Shown here one piece after another: positions 1 through 8,762 of a DNA stretch of 64,000 nt. The DNA comes from Streptomyces sp. NRRL S-118 (lineage in GTDB: Bacteria > Actinomycetota > Actinomycetes > Streptomycetales > Streptomycetaceae): assembly GCF_000716335.1 (NCBI RefSeq), contig NZ_KL591002.1, positions 417,020-481,019 on the forward strand. The letters are read 5' to 3'. The notes under the pieces are model-generated. The model did not search any database and was not told the DNA's origin. It saw only the letters and a program-made list of their open reading frames with translations. Position numbers and translations under genes: made by a program. Every line of letters starts with the position of its first letter. Within the stretch, counting starts at the first letter, position 1.

Positions 1-1139
1 TTCTCGGCGGCCTGCTTCAGCAGCACGTCATACCGGTGCTCGCGCTGTGCGCCGGTGGTGACCTCCAGCCCCTTCCACAGCAGGTCGAAGCTCAGAGTCA
101 CACTCGGGTCGTCGGCCGGCCGCATGTGGTAGAAGGGCCGGATGCTCACCGGGTAGTGCGTGATGAACACGAACTCGTGCCCGGTGGCCTCCTGGATGTG
201 GGCGCTGATGCTGCGCTCGCCCTCCGGGTCCAGGTCCTCCTTGATCCCTTCCGGGTCCCAGCCTCCCTTGCGCAGGATCTCGTGCGCCTCGGCCATGGTG
301 ATGCGAGGGAAGGGCGTCGTCGGGACAGTGATCTCCACACCGAAGTGCTCTCGGATGGCCTCACCGTGGGAGTCGGCGACCTTCGCGATCGCGTGGGCGA
401 GCATCTGCTCCTCGAACGCCATCACGTCCTCGACGCCGTCGATCCAGGCGAGCTCGACGTCGACGCCGGTGAACTCGGTGGCGTGCCTGGAGGTGAACGA
501 TGGCTCGGCGCGGAAGACGGGGCCGATCTCGAAGACCTTCTCGATGCCAGCCGAGATTGCCATCTGCTTGTAGAACTGCGGCGACTGCGCCAGGTAGGCG
601 CTGCGGCCGAAGTAGCCGAGCTTGAAGACCTCCGCTCCGGATTCCGAGGCCGTTCCCATGAGCTTGGGGGTGTGCATCTCCGTGGCGCCCTGCGCGTAGG
701 CGTACTCGCGCATCCCCTGTTCCAGGGTGGTCTGCACGGCGAACATCAGCTGTGTGGCGGTCCGACGGCGCACGTCCAGGAAGCGCCAGTCCAGCCGATT
801 CTCAATGCCGGTGTGCTCGTCGATCGGCAGCGGCGTAGCGGCCAGGTTCAGGACCTCGACCGACTCAGGGACGAGTTCCAGGCCGCCGAGCTTGACCTGC
901 TCGGCGTCGACGACACGGCCGGTGATCTTGACTGCGGACTCGGGGGTGAGAGCTTCGAGCTGGGCCTCAAGCGGCCCGTCGTCACGCTTGTGGGTCACCT
1001 GCACCATGCCTGTGCTGTCCCGCACGATGACGAACTGCATCTTGCGCTGCAGGCGCAGGGTGTTTACCCACCCGCAGACAGTGACGGTACTGCCGACGTG
1101 TTCTCGCAGGTCAGAGACGTGTACGCGGCTTTGGATCAT
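1..1139 (-). CDS. aspS: Archaeal-type aspartyl-tRNA synthetase, second copy (3' end cut by the window)
   Basis: About 379 residues are visible and the C-terminus lies beyond the left edge. An N-terminal OB-fold tRNA-anticodon domain (start MIQSRVHVSDLREHVG) is followed by a class II synthetase core. Motif 2 is seen as RAEPSFTSRHATEFTG near residues 208-223, with the invariant Arg and the RHxTEF signature of archaeal/eukaryotic-type AspRS. It should load Asp on tRNA-Asp and perhaps also tRNA-Asn, since this type is often non-discriminating. The ATG at 1139 is preceded by GGAGGA. It lacks the large insertion domain of bacterial AspRS, so it is probably an accessory copy; the housekeeping gene is not in view. 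A T-box leader precedes it and should couple its translation to tRNA charging. An AsnRS assignment is possible but less likely. Confidence 0.85.
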   Translation of the reverse strand, partial: MIQSRVHVSDLREHVGSTVTVCGWVNTLRLQRKMQFVIVRDSTGMVQVTHKRDDGPLEAQLEALTPESAVKITGRVVDAEQVKLGGLELVPESVEVLNLAATPLPIDEHTGIENRLDWRFLDVRRRTATQLMFAVQTTLEQGMREYAYAQGATEMHTPKLMGTASESGAEVFKLGYFGRSAYLAQSPQFYKQMAISAGIEKVFEIGPVFRAEPSFTSRHATEFTGVDVELAWIDGVEDVMAFEEQMLAHAIAKVADSHGEAIREHFGVEITVPTTPFPRITMAEAHEILRKGGWDPEGIKEDLDPEGERSISAHIQEATGHEFVFITHYPVSIRPFYHMRPADDPSVTLSFDLLWKGLEVTTGAQREHRYDVLLKQAAE

Positions 1140-1149
1140 TGCGGTCCTC

Positions 1150-1420
1150 CGAAGGACGTCGTCATGATCCCTTGGGAGTGCGGGCGAGAAGGGCAACTCG
1201 CGGTGCCACCGCACTTTCGCCGCCACAGCGTGGCGGCCTCATTCGGGCCCGCTGACGGGGGCCAACCGGCGGGGCATTGGACCACCGAACGGGGTCGTTC
1301 CTCCCCGCGCTCAGGAGGGTCTTCGCCTCGGGGCGCGAGGCCGCCTTTCCAGCTTCCGGCGGCTCTCTCGACTCGCGTGATCCCGGGCTACTCGTCTCCA
1401 TCAACGCGTTGCCCAGCAGG
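1150..1420 (-). promoter_or_regulatory. T-box riboswitch leader of the AspRS gene
   Basis: The minus strand at 1212-1199 reads GCGGTGGCACCGCG, close to the T-box core AGGGTGGNACCGCG (11 of 13 defined bases). Upstream a stem I candidate carries GACGAGTAG (about 1396-1388), like the AGTA box, and a distal stem of GCCGCC/GGCGGC. Downstream, GTCCT-TCGG-AGGAC (about 1158-1145) can fold over the Shine-Dalgarno sequence, which fits the translational T-boxes known from Actinobacteria. The stretch 1140-1480 holds no gene. A GAC triplet at 1321-1319 is a candidate Asp specifier, but I could not fix the stem I register; an AAC at 1299-1297 is an alternative. Confidence 0.75.
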
Positions 1421-1480
1421 ATACGGATCTCACGGGCACCGCCGCAATCAAGAACACACTTCTGAACGGGAGGAACGGCT

Positions 1481-1963
1481 GTGAGCGTGCCCGTGCGACG
1501 GGCGGTGGCCGCCGACGCCGGGGAATTGGCCCGCCTGCGCCAGCTATCGCTGACCTGCCCGACGGTGCCTTGGAGCAGGCCCCGGGATGTACCGGACGGG
1601 CCGTGGGTCAAGGAGTGCCAGCAGGTGTTCGCTGCCATGCTCGATGGCCCGGACACGGCCGCCGCGTTCGTGGTGGATGCGGCTCCCGGCCGCGTGGCGT
1701 CCTGTGCGGTGGGGTTTCTTCTACCTCGACTTCCTGGCCCAGGGAGCAGCAAGCCGTTCAACGGTGACATCAGCACCGTCGCCACCGATCCAGAGTTCCG
1801 CAGGCGGGGCTACGCCCGGGCAGTGGTGACGGCCCTCATGGACTGGATGGCTGTGCGCGGCTGCAAGCGCATCAGCCTCACGGCCAGCCCAGAGGGAGAG
1901 CCGCTGTATACGTCGCTCGGGTTCGTGTATGACGAACCTCGGATGACCTGGCGGGTCCAGTGA
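1481..1963 (+). CDS. GNAT-family N-acetyltransferase
   Basis: A 160-residue protein of normal single-domain GNAT length. Motif A for the acetyl-CoA pyrophosphate is RRRGYAR near residue 109 after the beta-strand DISTVATDPEF. The C-terminal YTSLGFVYDEPRMTW is the usual motif B ending. It transfers an acetyl group to an unknown amine. The GTG start at 1481 has GGGAGG 8 bases upstream. It is divergent from the AspRS gene across the T-box leader, and its stop overlaps the next gene by four bases (GTGA), so the two are co-translated. GNAT enzymes can detoxify aminoacyl-nucleotide antibiotics; a link to the neighbouring synthetase is inference only. Confidence 0.8.
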   Translation: MSVPVRRAVAADAGELARLRQLSLTCPTVPWSRPRDVPDGPWVKECQQVFAAMLDGPDTAAAFVVDAAPGRVASCAVGFLLPRLPGPGSSKPFNGDISTVATDPEFRRRGYARAVVTALMDWMAVRGCKRISLTASPEGEPLYTSLGFVYDEPRMTWRVQ

Positions 1964-2910
1964 TTGCCCGGCAGCGGAGCGACCAGGGCGTCCCGCTCGA
2001 CCAGCACCCGGCGCGCGACGACGTCGCGCTGCGGCCGGCGGTGGAGGACGCCGCGATGGGCCGTTGGGAGGGGGCACGCGACCTGCTGGCGGCGACCGGC
2101 CCGGACTGGGACCGCCGGATCTTCCGTCTTCAGGTACTCGCCGAGGCCGGAGCCCGACTGCGGTTCGCCGACACCTGGGCAAGGGCCGAACCGCGCTCGC
2201 CGCACGCACTCGCCCTCCTGGCCAACGTTCAGGCCCTCCGGGCCATGATCGCCGGCCCAGGCAGCAGCGGCCGGGGCCTGATGGAGGAAGCCTGGGCCAC
2301 CTGCCGTACGGCCCTGGAAACGTGGCCCCAGGACGTGGCGCCGCTGGTGGTGATGCTCGCGCTGCTACGTAGCCACGCCCCAAACCGTAAGACCTTGAAC
2401 GCGGTGTGGGACGAGATCATCAAGCGCGACCGGTGGAATCGCGAGGCACACCACGAGGTCGTGACCTTCTTGCTCCCCCGGTACCACGGCCAGCAGGGCG
2501 AGGCGATGTGGTGGGCCGAGGAGCAGGCGGCCATCGCCCCTCAAGGGCTGCCGATCGCGGTTCTGCCGCTCGTGGTGATCGCCGAGGCCCACCGGACCCG
2601 CCAGGAGCAGGACCGCGACGCTTACGGGCTCACCATCCATCCATGGGTCGACTGCCCGCAGATCGACCACGTGCTGGAGGGCTGGTGGCGCTACCGCGCC
2701 CCGCGACCGCACGCCTGCTTCGCGGATGACGCCAACTACCTGGCTCACGCCCTGTCGTTCGCGAATCGTCACAGCGAGGCCCTTGAGGTCTTCGACGCGA
2801 TCGGCCCGTACGCCACGCAGGTCCCCTGGTCGTACTGCGGACAGGCCCGCGACCTGTTCCTACGGCACCGCGCCTGGGCCTACAGCCCACCGCGGCGCCG
2901 ACGCCGCTAA
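1960..2910 (+). CDS. Hypothetical protein with helical TPR-like repeats
   Basis: 316 residues, no family recognised with certainty. The middle and C-terminal parts are rich in Ala/Leu/Trp amphipathic helices of repeat length (for example ALALLANVQALRAM, MEEAWATCRTALETWP, HALSFANRHSEALEVFDAIG), which suggests a TPR-like solenoid for protein-protein contact. No signal peptide or membrane segment is visible, so it is probably cytosolic. The C-terminus ends in a run of arginines. The GTG start at 1960 overlaps the stop of the acetyltransferase, so they form a translationally coupled pair; the permease follows after 42 bases in the same direction. Confidence 0.6.
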   Translation: MIARQRSDQGVPLDQHPARDDVALRPAVEDAAMGRWEGARDLLAATGPDWDRRIFRLQVLAEAGARLRFADTWARAEPRSPHALALLANVQALRAMIAGPGSSGRGLMEEAWATCRTALETWPQDVAPLVVMLALLRSHAPNRKTLNAVWDEIIKRDRWNREAHHEVVTFLLPRYHGQQGEAMWWAEEQAAIAPQGLPIAVLPLVVIAEAHRTRQEQDRDAYGLTIHPWVDCPQIDHVLEGWWRYRAPRPHACFADDANYLAHALSFANRHSEALEVFDAIGPYATQVPWSYCGQARDLFLRHRAWAYSPPRRRRR

Positions 2911-2952
2911 ACCCTCGAACTACCCCTCAAACGAACGAAGGACGGAATTCCT

Positions 2953-4479
2953 GTGCCCCTCGATGTCTCTCGCGTCTCTGACGAGGAACGCCTGAAGCAA
3001 CTCGGCTACCAGCAGACACTCTCCCGCTCCATGTCGGGCCGCGCCAACTTCGGCGTCAGCTTCACGATCATCTCCATCCTGTCCGGCTGCATGACGCTCT
3101 ACGGCTACGGGATGAACACCGGCGGGCCAGCGGTGATCATGTGGGGCTGGCTGTTCGTCGGCTTCATGACGCTCTTCGTCGGGCTGTCCATGGCGGAGGT
3201 CTGCTCCTCCTACCCCACCAGCGCGGGCTTGTACTTCTGGGCGCACCGCATGGCGCCCGCGAGAACGGCGGCGGCGTGGGCGTGGTTCACCGGCTGGTTC
3301 AACACCTTGGGCCAGATAGCTGTCACCGCGGGCATCGACTTCGGCGCCGCCACCTTCCTCAACGCCCTACTGGACCTGCAGTTCGGCTACGCCGCCACGC
3401 CCGGCCACACCATCACGCTCTTCGGGATCATCCTCGTCCTGCACGGCGTACTGAACACCTTCGGCGTACGCATCGTCGCCTTCCTCAATGAGGTGTCCAT
3501 CTGGTGGCACATCCTCGGCGTCGTCGTCATCTGCGGCGCCTTGGTGCTCATCCCTGACCACCATCAGTCGACCAGCTTCGTCTTCGGCGAGTTCGTCAAC
3601 AACACCGGCTTCTCGTCGAGCGTCTACGTGGTGCTCATCGGACTGCTCATGGCTCAGTACACGTTCACCGGCTACGACGCCTCAGCCCACATGACCGAGG
3701 AGACCATCGACGCCTCCACCGCGGGCCCCAAGGGCATCGTCCGCTCGATCCTCGTCTCCCTCGCCGCCGGATTCGTCCTGCTGTTCGGCTTCACCTACGC
3801 CATTCATTCCTACTCGGGCGCGCTCGAGTCGACCACCGGGGTGCCACCGGCGCAGATCCTGATGGACGCCCTCGGCGCGTCGGCCGGCAAGTGGCTGCTG
3901 TTGGTCATCATCGTCGCCCAGCTCTTCTGCGGCATGGCCTCAGTGACCGCCAACTCCCGGATGATCTACGCCTTCTCCCGCGACGGCGCGCTCCCCTTCT
4001 CCAGGACGTGGCACAAGCTCAACCCGGCCACTCGCACCCCCACGAACGCCGTCTGGCTCGCCACCGGTGGGGCCTTCGCTCTCGGCCTGCCCTACCTGTG
4101 GAACAGCACCGCCTACGCGGCCATCACCTCCATCGCGACCATCGGTCTGTACATCGCCTACGTAATCCCCACCTTCCTCCGACTGCGCCAAGGCGACAGG
4201 TTCGAGCGCGGTCCCTGGCACCTCGGTTCCTGGTCCACCGTCGTCGGCACGATCGCCATCGCATGGGTCTTGGTGATCACAGTGCTGTTCATGCTGCCGC
4301 AGACCTCACCGATCACCGCGCACACCTTCAACTACGCGCCCCTCGCGGTCGGAGTCGTCGTTGGTTTCTGCGGCGCCTGGTGGCTCATCTCGGCGCGCCG
4401 TTGGTTCCTCAACCCGGCGCACTCGCGCAGCTCTGGTGTCAGCCGGGAAGCTCGCGGACAGGAGGCCCACCGCCGATAG
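2953..4479 (+). CDS. APC-family amino acid / GABA-type permease
   Basis: 508 residues with about twelve hydrophobic segments. The N-terminal LGYQQTLSRSMSGRANFGVSF and FVGLSMAEVCSSYPTSAGLY are typical of the amino acid/choline/GABA branch of the APC superfamily. MTEETIDASTAGPKGI in the middle is the conserved cytoplasmic loop. It is an inner-membrane secondary transporter of amino acids or amines; the substrate cannot be told from sequence. The GTG start at 2953 has AAGGACG about 10 bases upstream. It lies downstream of the GNAT/TPR-like pair on the same strand and may share their promoter. Confidence 0.85.
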   Translation: MPLDVSRVSDEERLKQLGYQQTLSRSMSGRANFGVSFTIISILSGCMTLYGYGMNTGGPAVIMWGWLFVGFMTLFVGLSMAEVCSSYPTSAGLYFWAHRMAPARTAAAWAWFTGWFNTLGQIAVTAGIDFGAATFLNALLDLQFGYAATPGHTITLFGIILVLHGVLNTFGVRIVAFLNEVSIWWHILGVVVICGALVLIPDHHQSTSFVFGEFVNNTGFSSSVYVVLIGLLMAQYTFTGYDASAHMTEETIDASTAGPKGIVRSILVSLAAGFVLLFGFTYAIHSYSGALESTTGVPPAQILMDALGASAGKWLLLVIIVAQLFCGMASVTANSRMIYAFSRDGALPFSRTWHKLNPATRTPTNAVWLATGGAFALGLPYLWNSTAYAAITSIATIGLYIAYVIPTFLRLRQGDRFERGPWHLGSWSTVVGTIAIAWVLVITVLFMLPQTSPITAHTFNYAPLAVGVVVGFCGAWWLISARRWFLNPAHSRSSGVSREARGQEAHRR

Positions 4480-5072
4480 ACTCCGTCCGCCAACCCGGGC
4501 CCCCAGCGTCGCGGTCAACTCGTACGAGTAGTTTGTGCGCAGCGTGCGGACACGAGAGACGGCCTTCAAGCAGACGCACACCGCGACGCTCAGCCAGCTG
4601 GTCACAAACGACTAACCCGTAAATGATCTACGAATGTGAGCAGGCTGCGTTTCACAGGCGCGGCAAGCCTTCGAAGTCATGCCACCCTCGGCTCACCACC
4701 GTGCCACCCCTCGTCTGTGGATCTGCGGAGGCACCGGGCCCTGTTGTTAACGCGGACCAATGGCTGGGTCCATCCCCGCGTGCCGATGGACCCCTAAGGG
4801 CAGCGATCGGCACGCAGGCAACAGCGTTCCCGCCAGTCACGGAGTGCCGCCACGCCGATACCCGACCTACAAGCGTCCGCCGGTCGAGCCAGGACATCGT
4901 CAGCCACGCCGACAAGGTCTTCGATCTGCCCCACCCTGCCCCACGGACCGCGTGGTGCAGGCGGACATTGTCCAGGTGCTGCGGTGTCGAGGCGGCGCGC
5001 CAGCCACGTGTTCGCTGCGTTGCCCTGCCCGCAGCCCTCCGGAGTTCTTCGACGGCTCTCCGGCGCGGCACA
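4480..5072. other. Gene-free stretch
   Basis: Almost 600 bases between a plus-strand permease and a minus-strand acetyltransferase. Open frames exist on both strands, but they show no family features, no good ribosome binding site and strongly Arg/Pro/Ser-biased translations, so I read none as a gene. No tRNA, attachment repeat or strong hairpin was seen. Confidence 0.5.
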
Positions 5073-5927
5073 CTAAAAGTCGTACACCGCGAAGTCGGCG
5101 ATCGGGCGGTACCCGATCCGCTGGTAGAGGCCGTTGCTGGTGGGGTTGGCCAGGTCCGCGAACAGCAGGACCTCCGACGCGCCCGCGGATAGCGCGGCCC
5201 GGCTCACCTCGGCTGTCACGGCGCCCGCATAACCGCGGCCACGCAAGTGGGCCGGGGTATAGACGGGAGCCACCCGGATCTGGCCCGCGACCATGGGGGT
5301 CCTGCCCGCCATGGAGACGGGGGTACCGTCCGGGGTTTCCCACAGCGTGACGCGTTCGTCGGCGATGCGCGAGTCCGCCCATGAGCTGTTGTCCTCAGAG
5401 GGGGTTCCTCCGATGGCGGTGACAAACTCCCGGTGCCAGAGCATGAGTTGCTCGCGGTGCTCCTCGCCCGCGACTCGCCCCCGGCCCTCAGGGAACGGCT
5501 CCGGCGGCGTGAGCGTGCCCAGGCGGTACAGACGCTCCTGCTCGTGCAGCGTCGGTCTCGCGCCCGTGTGCCGCTGCCAAGCCTCGGCGAAGGAGGCGGC
5601 GGTGTCGTGGTCCGCGTTGACGCCGGGGAGGGTGTGGCCGAGGTCGGCTAGGTGGGCAGCGAGGCTGTCGGCCTCTTCGGGGGTGAGGGGGGTGACGGTC
5701 AGGCGGCGGGGCGGGGTACGGAAGAAGGTCGCGCGAACCTCGCCCGCCCGCTCCAGCAAGCCGAAGATGGGTGCTTCGGAGCCGTACGCGTCCGTCCCCC
5801 GCGTACGCAGTGCCTCGGTCACCGTCAGTGGGACGGTGTGCAGGGCGGGACGCGAGTGCAGGAAGTCCCCGGCTCGAGCGAGAAAGTCGTCGAGGTCTTC
5901 GGTGAGGTGCCAGTCATCCGGGCGCAT
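5073..5927 (-). CDS. GNAT-family acetyltransferase (two-part, FR47-like)
   Basis: 284 residues. The C-terminal half is a GNAT fold: SMAGRTPMVAGQIRVAPVYT, then the acetyl-CoA loop RGRGYAGAV near residue 231, and NPTSNGLYQRIGYRP at the end. The N-terminal half is the degenerate GNAT-like domain seen in many actinobacterial two-domain acetyltransferases. The substrate is unknown. The ATG at 5927 gives the standard N-terminus MRPDDWHLTED. It is monocistronic and convergent toward the gene-free stretch, divergent from the DISARM genes, and marks the likely left side of the defence island. Confidence 0.8.
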   Translation of the reverse strand: MRPDDWHLTEDLDDFLARAGDFLHSRPALHTVPLTVTEALRTRGTDAYGSEAPIFGLLERAGEVRATFFRTPPRRLTVTPLTPEEADSLAAHLADLGHTLPGVNADHDTAASFAEAWQRHTGARPTLHEQERLYRLGTLTPPEPFPEGRGRVAGEEHREQLMLWHREFVTAIGGTPSEDNSSWADSRIADERVTLWETPDGTPVSMAGRTPMVAGQIRVAPVYTPAHLRGRGYAGAVTAEVSRAALSAGASEVLLFADLANPTSNGLYQRIGYRPIADFAVYDF

Positions 5928-6118
5928 GCCTCATGTTCCCTCGTGCTGTAGGCAGTGCGCCTGCAGTTTTCCGTTGAGGAGAGAGCGGTGTTGGTGCCGG
6001 CTGCACCGCTCGGCGGTGTCGCTGGACCACGACGACTGAGCGGGCTGGATTGTCGCCCTCAACGGTGCAATATGAAAAGGTTGTTTGCCCACATTTGGTG
6101 CGCGGAGACCACTACGGT

Positions 6119-8548
6119 ATGGGCATGGTTAGCGCGGTCGACCCGGTGATGGCGGGTGATCACGGCGGTCTTGCGGGAGCGGTGACTCGTGGCGTCCTCA
6201 AACGAGGTACGGGCGGGCGAGCCCTACCCTTTTCACCAACGGGGTTGGACGTAGAGCTTCTCAGAGCGGTTGAGGCTGCGGCCGCCAGCCTCGTCCCGAT
6301 CGCTATAGTCCTTCCGCTTCCGGGCACGGCGGCTCCTTTGCTGCTCGGCGCCGCCGCGCTCATTGGGGCGGTGATGCGCGAGCGATCACTCACGTCCCAG
6401 GCGGCTGTGGTGTCCCCGCATCTGGCTTCCCGCATTCTCTACGACCAGCTGTTCTTCAAGGATCAGCGCCTGGCTGACTACATACCCCGCACAGCGGTCA
6501 GTGTCGACGGTCGACCCCGAGTCGTCGGCAAGCCACGTCGCGATGCTGGTGGGCGTCTTCACCTTGTCAGTGATCTATCTCGCCTATCCGGCTGGGCGAC
6601 GTGTCTTTCGGGAATCGCTGTCGATGGCGCGGCTGTCGCTCCCGGCGAGCTCCGGAAGTTCCTCGTGACCTACGCAACTGTGCCGCTCGTCTATCTCACC
6701 GCCGACCCTGGCGACCCGGGGCTGGAACACGTACGGGAAGCGGACGGGGTCGTTTGGGGCTGGGACGCCGGGAGCCTCGTGGCCGCGCTCGACCGTGATG
6801 TTCCATCCCAGTACGCGAACGCTGGTCCACTTGTCACCAGCGCGGCGGTGCTGCGGCATGCCTCGCGGTCGGAGGTTGTCGTCGTGGCTCCGGCGGAAGG
6901 CGAGACGTCTACTTTGGACACCGCGCTGAGTGCCCTGTGGGAACGCATCGCGCGCCTGAGCGCCGTCAGCGGTGTGGAGTCCTCAATAACACAGGGCCAT
7001 GGACTGCGCTGGGCACGAGGACTGTTCAACACGTTGTCGATGCTCCCTATATCGCCAGCCAGATACGACAAACACACTGGACACGGCCCCTATGCCGTCC
7101 GTCTCGGCGAGGCCGTATCAACGGCCAGGGCACTCGCTCGACATACCGGTCGAGAGGCCGCCGGCCACTGGTTCGGGGTCGCCGACGCCCTTTCCAACGC
7201 ATTGGTGGCGGCGGCACGTGAGGAACGGCTGACACATCTCATTCGCTGGGCTGCCACGTGTGTGTCTGAAGGACGACGATCGCTCCTGCTCGTCCGCAAC
7301 TCGGCCGCGCGAGCGGCCTTGGTCGACGCCATGAACGAGGCGCTGGAGACGCCGCTCGGCTGGGACGACTGGGTCAAAGTAGCCACCATGGCCGAACTCG
7401 TGGCTGGACGGCTCGACACGTCCGATGTACGCGAGATCCGGGTACCGGGGCCATTGCCGCGTGCCCGAGCGGGACTGCTGGCGCTACCGCCCGCCCCTCT
7501 GCTGTCCGTGCTGACGACCGGCCCCTTCGAATGCCAGCGGGCACTGAGACAGGCTAGGTGGGCACGTTCGACGTTGCGGAGTATCCGTGAGGAGACGACG
7601 ACGTGTTCGGCGCCACGCCTGTCCTTGGTGACCGCCTCCAGTAGACGCCTTCCTGAGACGGACGTGCGGCTCCTCGCTGGGGAAGTCGAGGTTCTGCCGA
7701 TGTCCTGGCCGCGGTTGCCCGGCGACACTGGCCAGTGGGACCCGTTCGACGCGCGCATCCCAGAGTTGTTACGGCGGGTCGTCGATGAACGTGGCCCTGG
7801 GCGCGACGAGGATGACGCGCCAGCCCCCACTCGCGTCGTCGGCGGCTTGGCCCAGGCGGAAGTGCCGGTCCTGGCCATCGAGTTGTACGGCGGGGATCGC
7901 GACGGGCTGCTCTTTGCCGCCCCCAACGACGTGCTGACACGGCGGAGAGGGATGGAGCTGCAAAGAGTCGCCGCCAAGTCGCTTCTCGCAGGGGATGTCA
8001 TCTTCCTGGTCGATCACGACGCACGACGCGACCTACTCGGTGCGGTCATTGGAAAGCTGTCGGAGACAGCCACGTATGCCCCGTTGGCGGTACTGGTCGA
8101 CTTTTGGCACCGCAGAGCGCGGCTCGTCGCGCGGACCGGAATGACATACCGCGACATCCTCCGCCGAATGCACGGCACGTCGATCACCTCGGAGCAGGCG
8201 ATTGGCTCATGGGTGAGAGGAGAGGTCAACGGCCCGCAGGATCCGGCCGATGTACGGCGGTTCGCCATCGCCGTGCAGGACCGGGTACTGCTCGCACAGG
8301 CGGAGAGAGTCGGCTGGGCGTTGAAGACGCTGCAGATCGTGCACCGTAAGGCGGGACGCTGGTTGTCCTCCCAAATCAGCGGCGCCGACCCGCGCCCCAA
8401 CGAGACGCTGATCGACGTGAACCTGGGGCTCCGTGTCTCGGATCTGCTGGATAGCGTGACGGCGCATACCGTCGGGGCGGTCGATCGAAGCCCGCGCACC
8501 GTCGCGGCGCACGAGGTGGGGCGCCTGCTCCCTCGAACAGACGAGTGA
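6119..8548 (+). CDS. drmE: DISARM protein DrmE-like (class 2)
   Basis: 809 residues from ATG 6119, chosen for GGAGA ten bases upstream; an in-frame ATG at 6125 is also possible. No catalytic motif stands out. A hydrophobic segment near residues 35-65 (SLVPIAIVLPLPGTAAPLLLG) precedes a long alpha/beta region, and the C-terminal third contains FLVDHDARRDLLGAVIGKL and a VDFWHRRARLVARTG block like the DrmE C-terminal region. Size, position directly before drmA-drmB-drmC and the absence of drmD support the class 2 DISARM call. DrmE is required for DISARM defence but its biochemistry is unknown. The recognition rests on context as much as on sequence. Confidence 0.7.
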   Translation: MGMVSAVDPVMAGDHGGLAGAVTRGVLKRGTGGRALPFSPTGLDVELLRAVEAAAASLVPIAIVLPLPGTAAPLLLGAAALIGAVMRERSLTSQAAVVSPHLASRILYDQLFFKDQRLADYIPRTAVSVDGRPRVVGKPRRDAGGRLHLVSDLSRLSGWATCLSGIAVDGAAVAPGELRKFLVTYATVPLVYLTADPGDPGLEHVREADGVVWGWDAGSLVAALDRDVPSQYANAGPLVTSAAVLRHASRSEVVVVAPAEGETSTLDTALSALWERIARLSAVSGVESSITQGHGLRWARGLFNTLSMLPISPARYDKHTGHGPYAVRLGEAVSTARALARHTGREAAGHWFGVADALSNALVAAAREERLTHLIRWAATCVSEGRRSLLLVRNSAARAALVDAMNEALETPLGWDDWVKVATMAELVAGRLDTSDVREIRVPGPLPRARAGLLALPPAPLLSVLTTGPFECQRALRQARWARSTLRSIREETTTCSAPRLSLVTASSRRLPETDVRLLAGEVEVLPMSWPRLPGDTGQWDPFDARIPELLRRVVDERGPGRDEDDAPAPTRVVGGLAQAEVPVLAIELYGGDRDGLLFAAPNDVLTRRRGMELQRVAAKSLLAGDVIFLVDHDARRDLLGAVIGKLSETATYAPLAVLVDFWHRRARLVARTGMTYRDILRRMHGTSITSEQAIGSWVRGEVNGPQDPADVRRFAIAVQDRVLLAQAERVGWALKTLQIVHRKAGRWLSSQISGADPRPNETLIDVNLGLRVSDLLDSVTAHTVGAVDRSPRTVAAHEVGRLLPRTDE

Positions 8549-8762
8549 GCGCGTCACTCAACTGGCTTAAAAGAAGCACTAGTTAGGCCCGTTTGGCCTA
8601 CAGCGGTCAGTGCGTCGCGCTAGGGTGTCGCCCATCTAAAGCCGCGCAGTCACGCACTTAGCTCTTCCTCGACTTAAACCACATGAGGGTCACGCGAGGG
8701 GGTCTCCCCCCGGACGGGCCAACCGGCTATACGCCTACCGTTCACAACACAGGAGCTTCGCC
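8549..8762. promoter_or_regulatory. Intergenic region before drmA with an inverted repeat
   Basis: 214 bases between drmE and drmA. It contains the inverted repeat TAGGCC-CGTTT-GGCCTA (about 8584-8600), a possible regulator site or weak hairpin, followed by a TAGGGT hexamer near 8622 that could be a -10 element without a clear -35. This suggests drmA-B-C may have their own promoter besides read-through from drmE. Confidence 0.35.

Noticed and set aside
36..1484. A 482-residue plus-strand frame at the left edge
   Set aside because: Antisense to the AspRS gene and its T-box leader; the minus strand shows class II synthetase motifs.
4623..5192. Open frames on both strands in the 4480-5072 stretch
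   Set aside because: No ribosome binding sites, no family features, composition like random high-GC frames.
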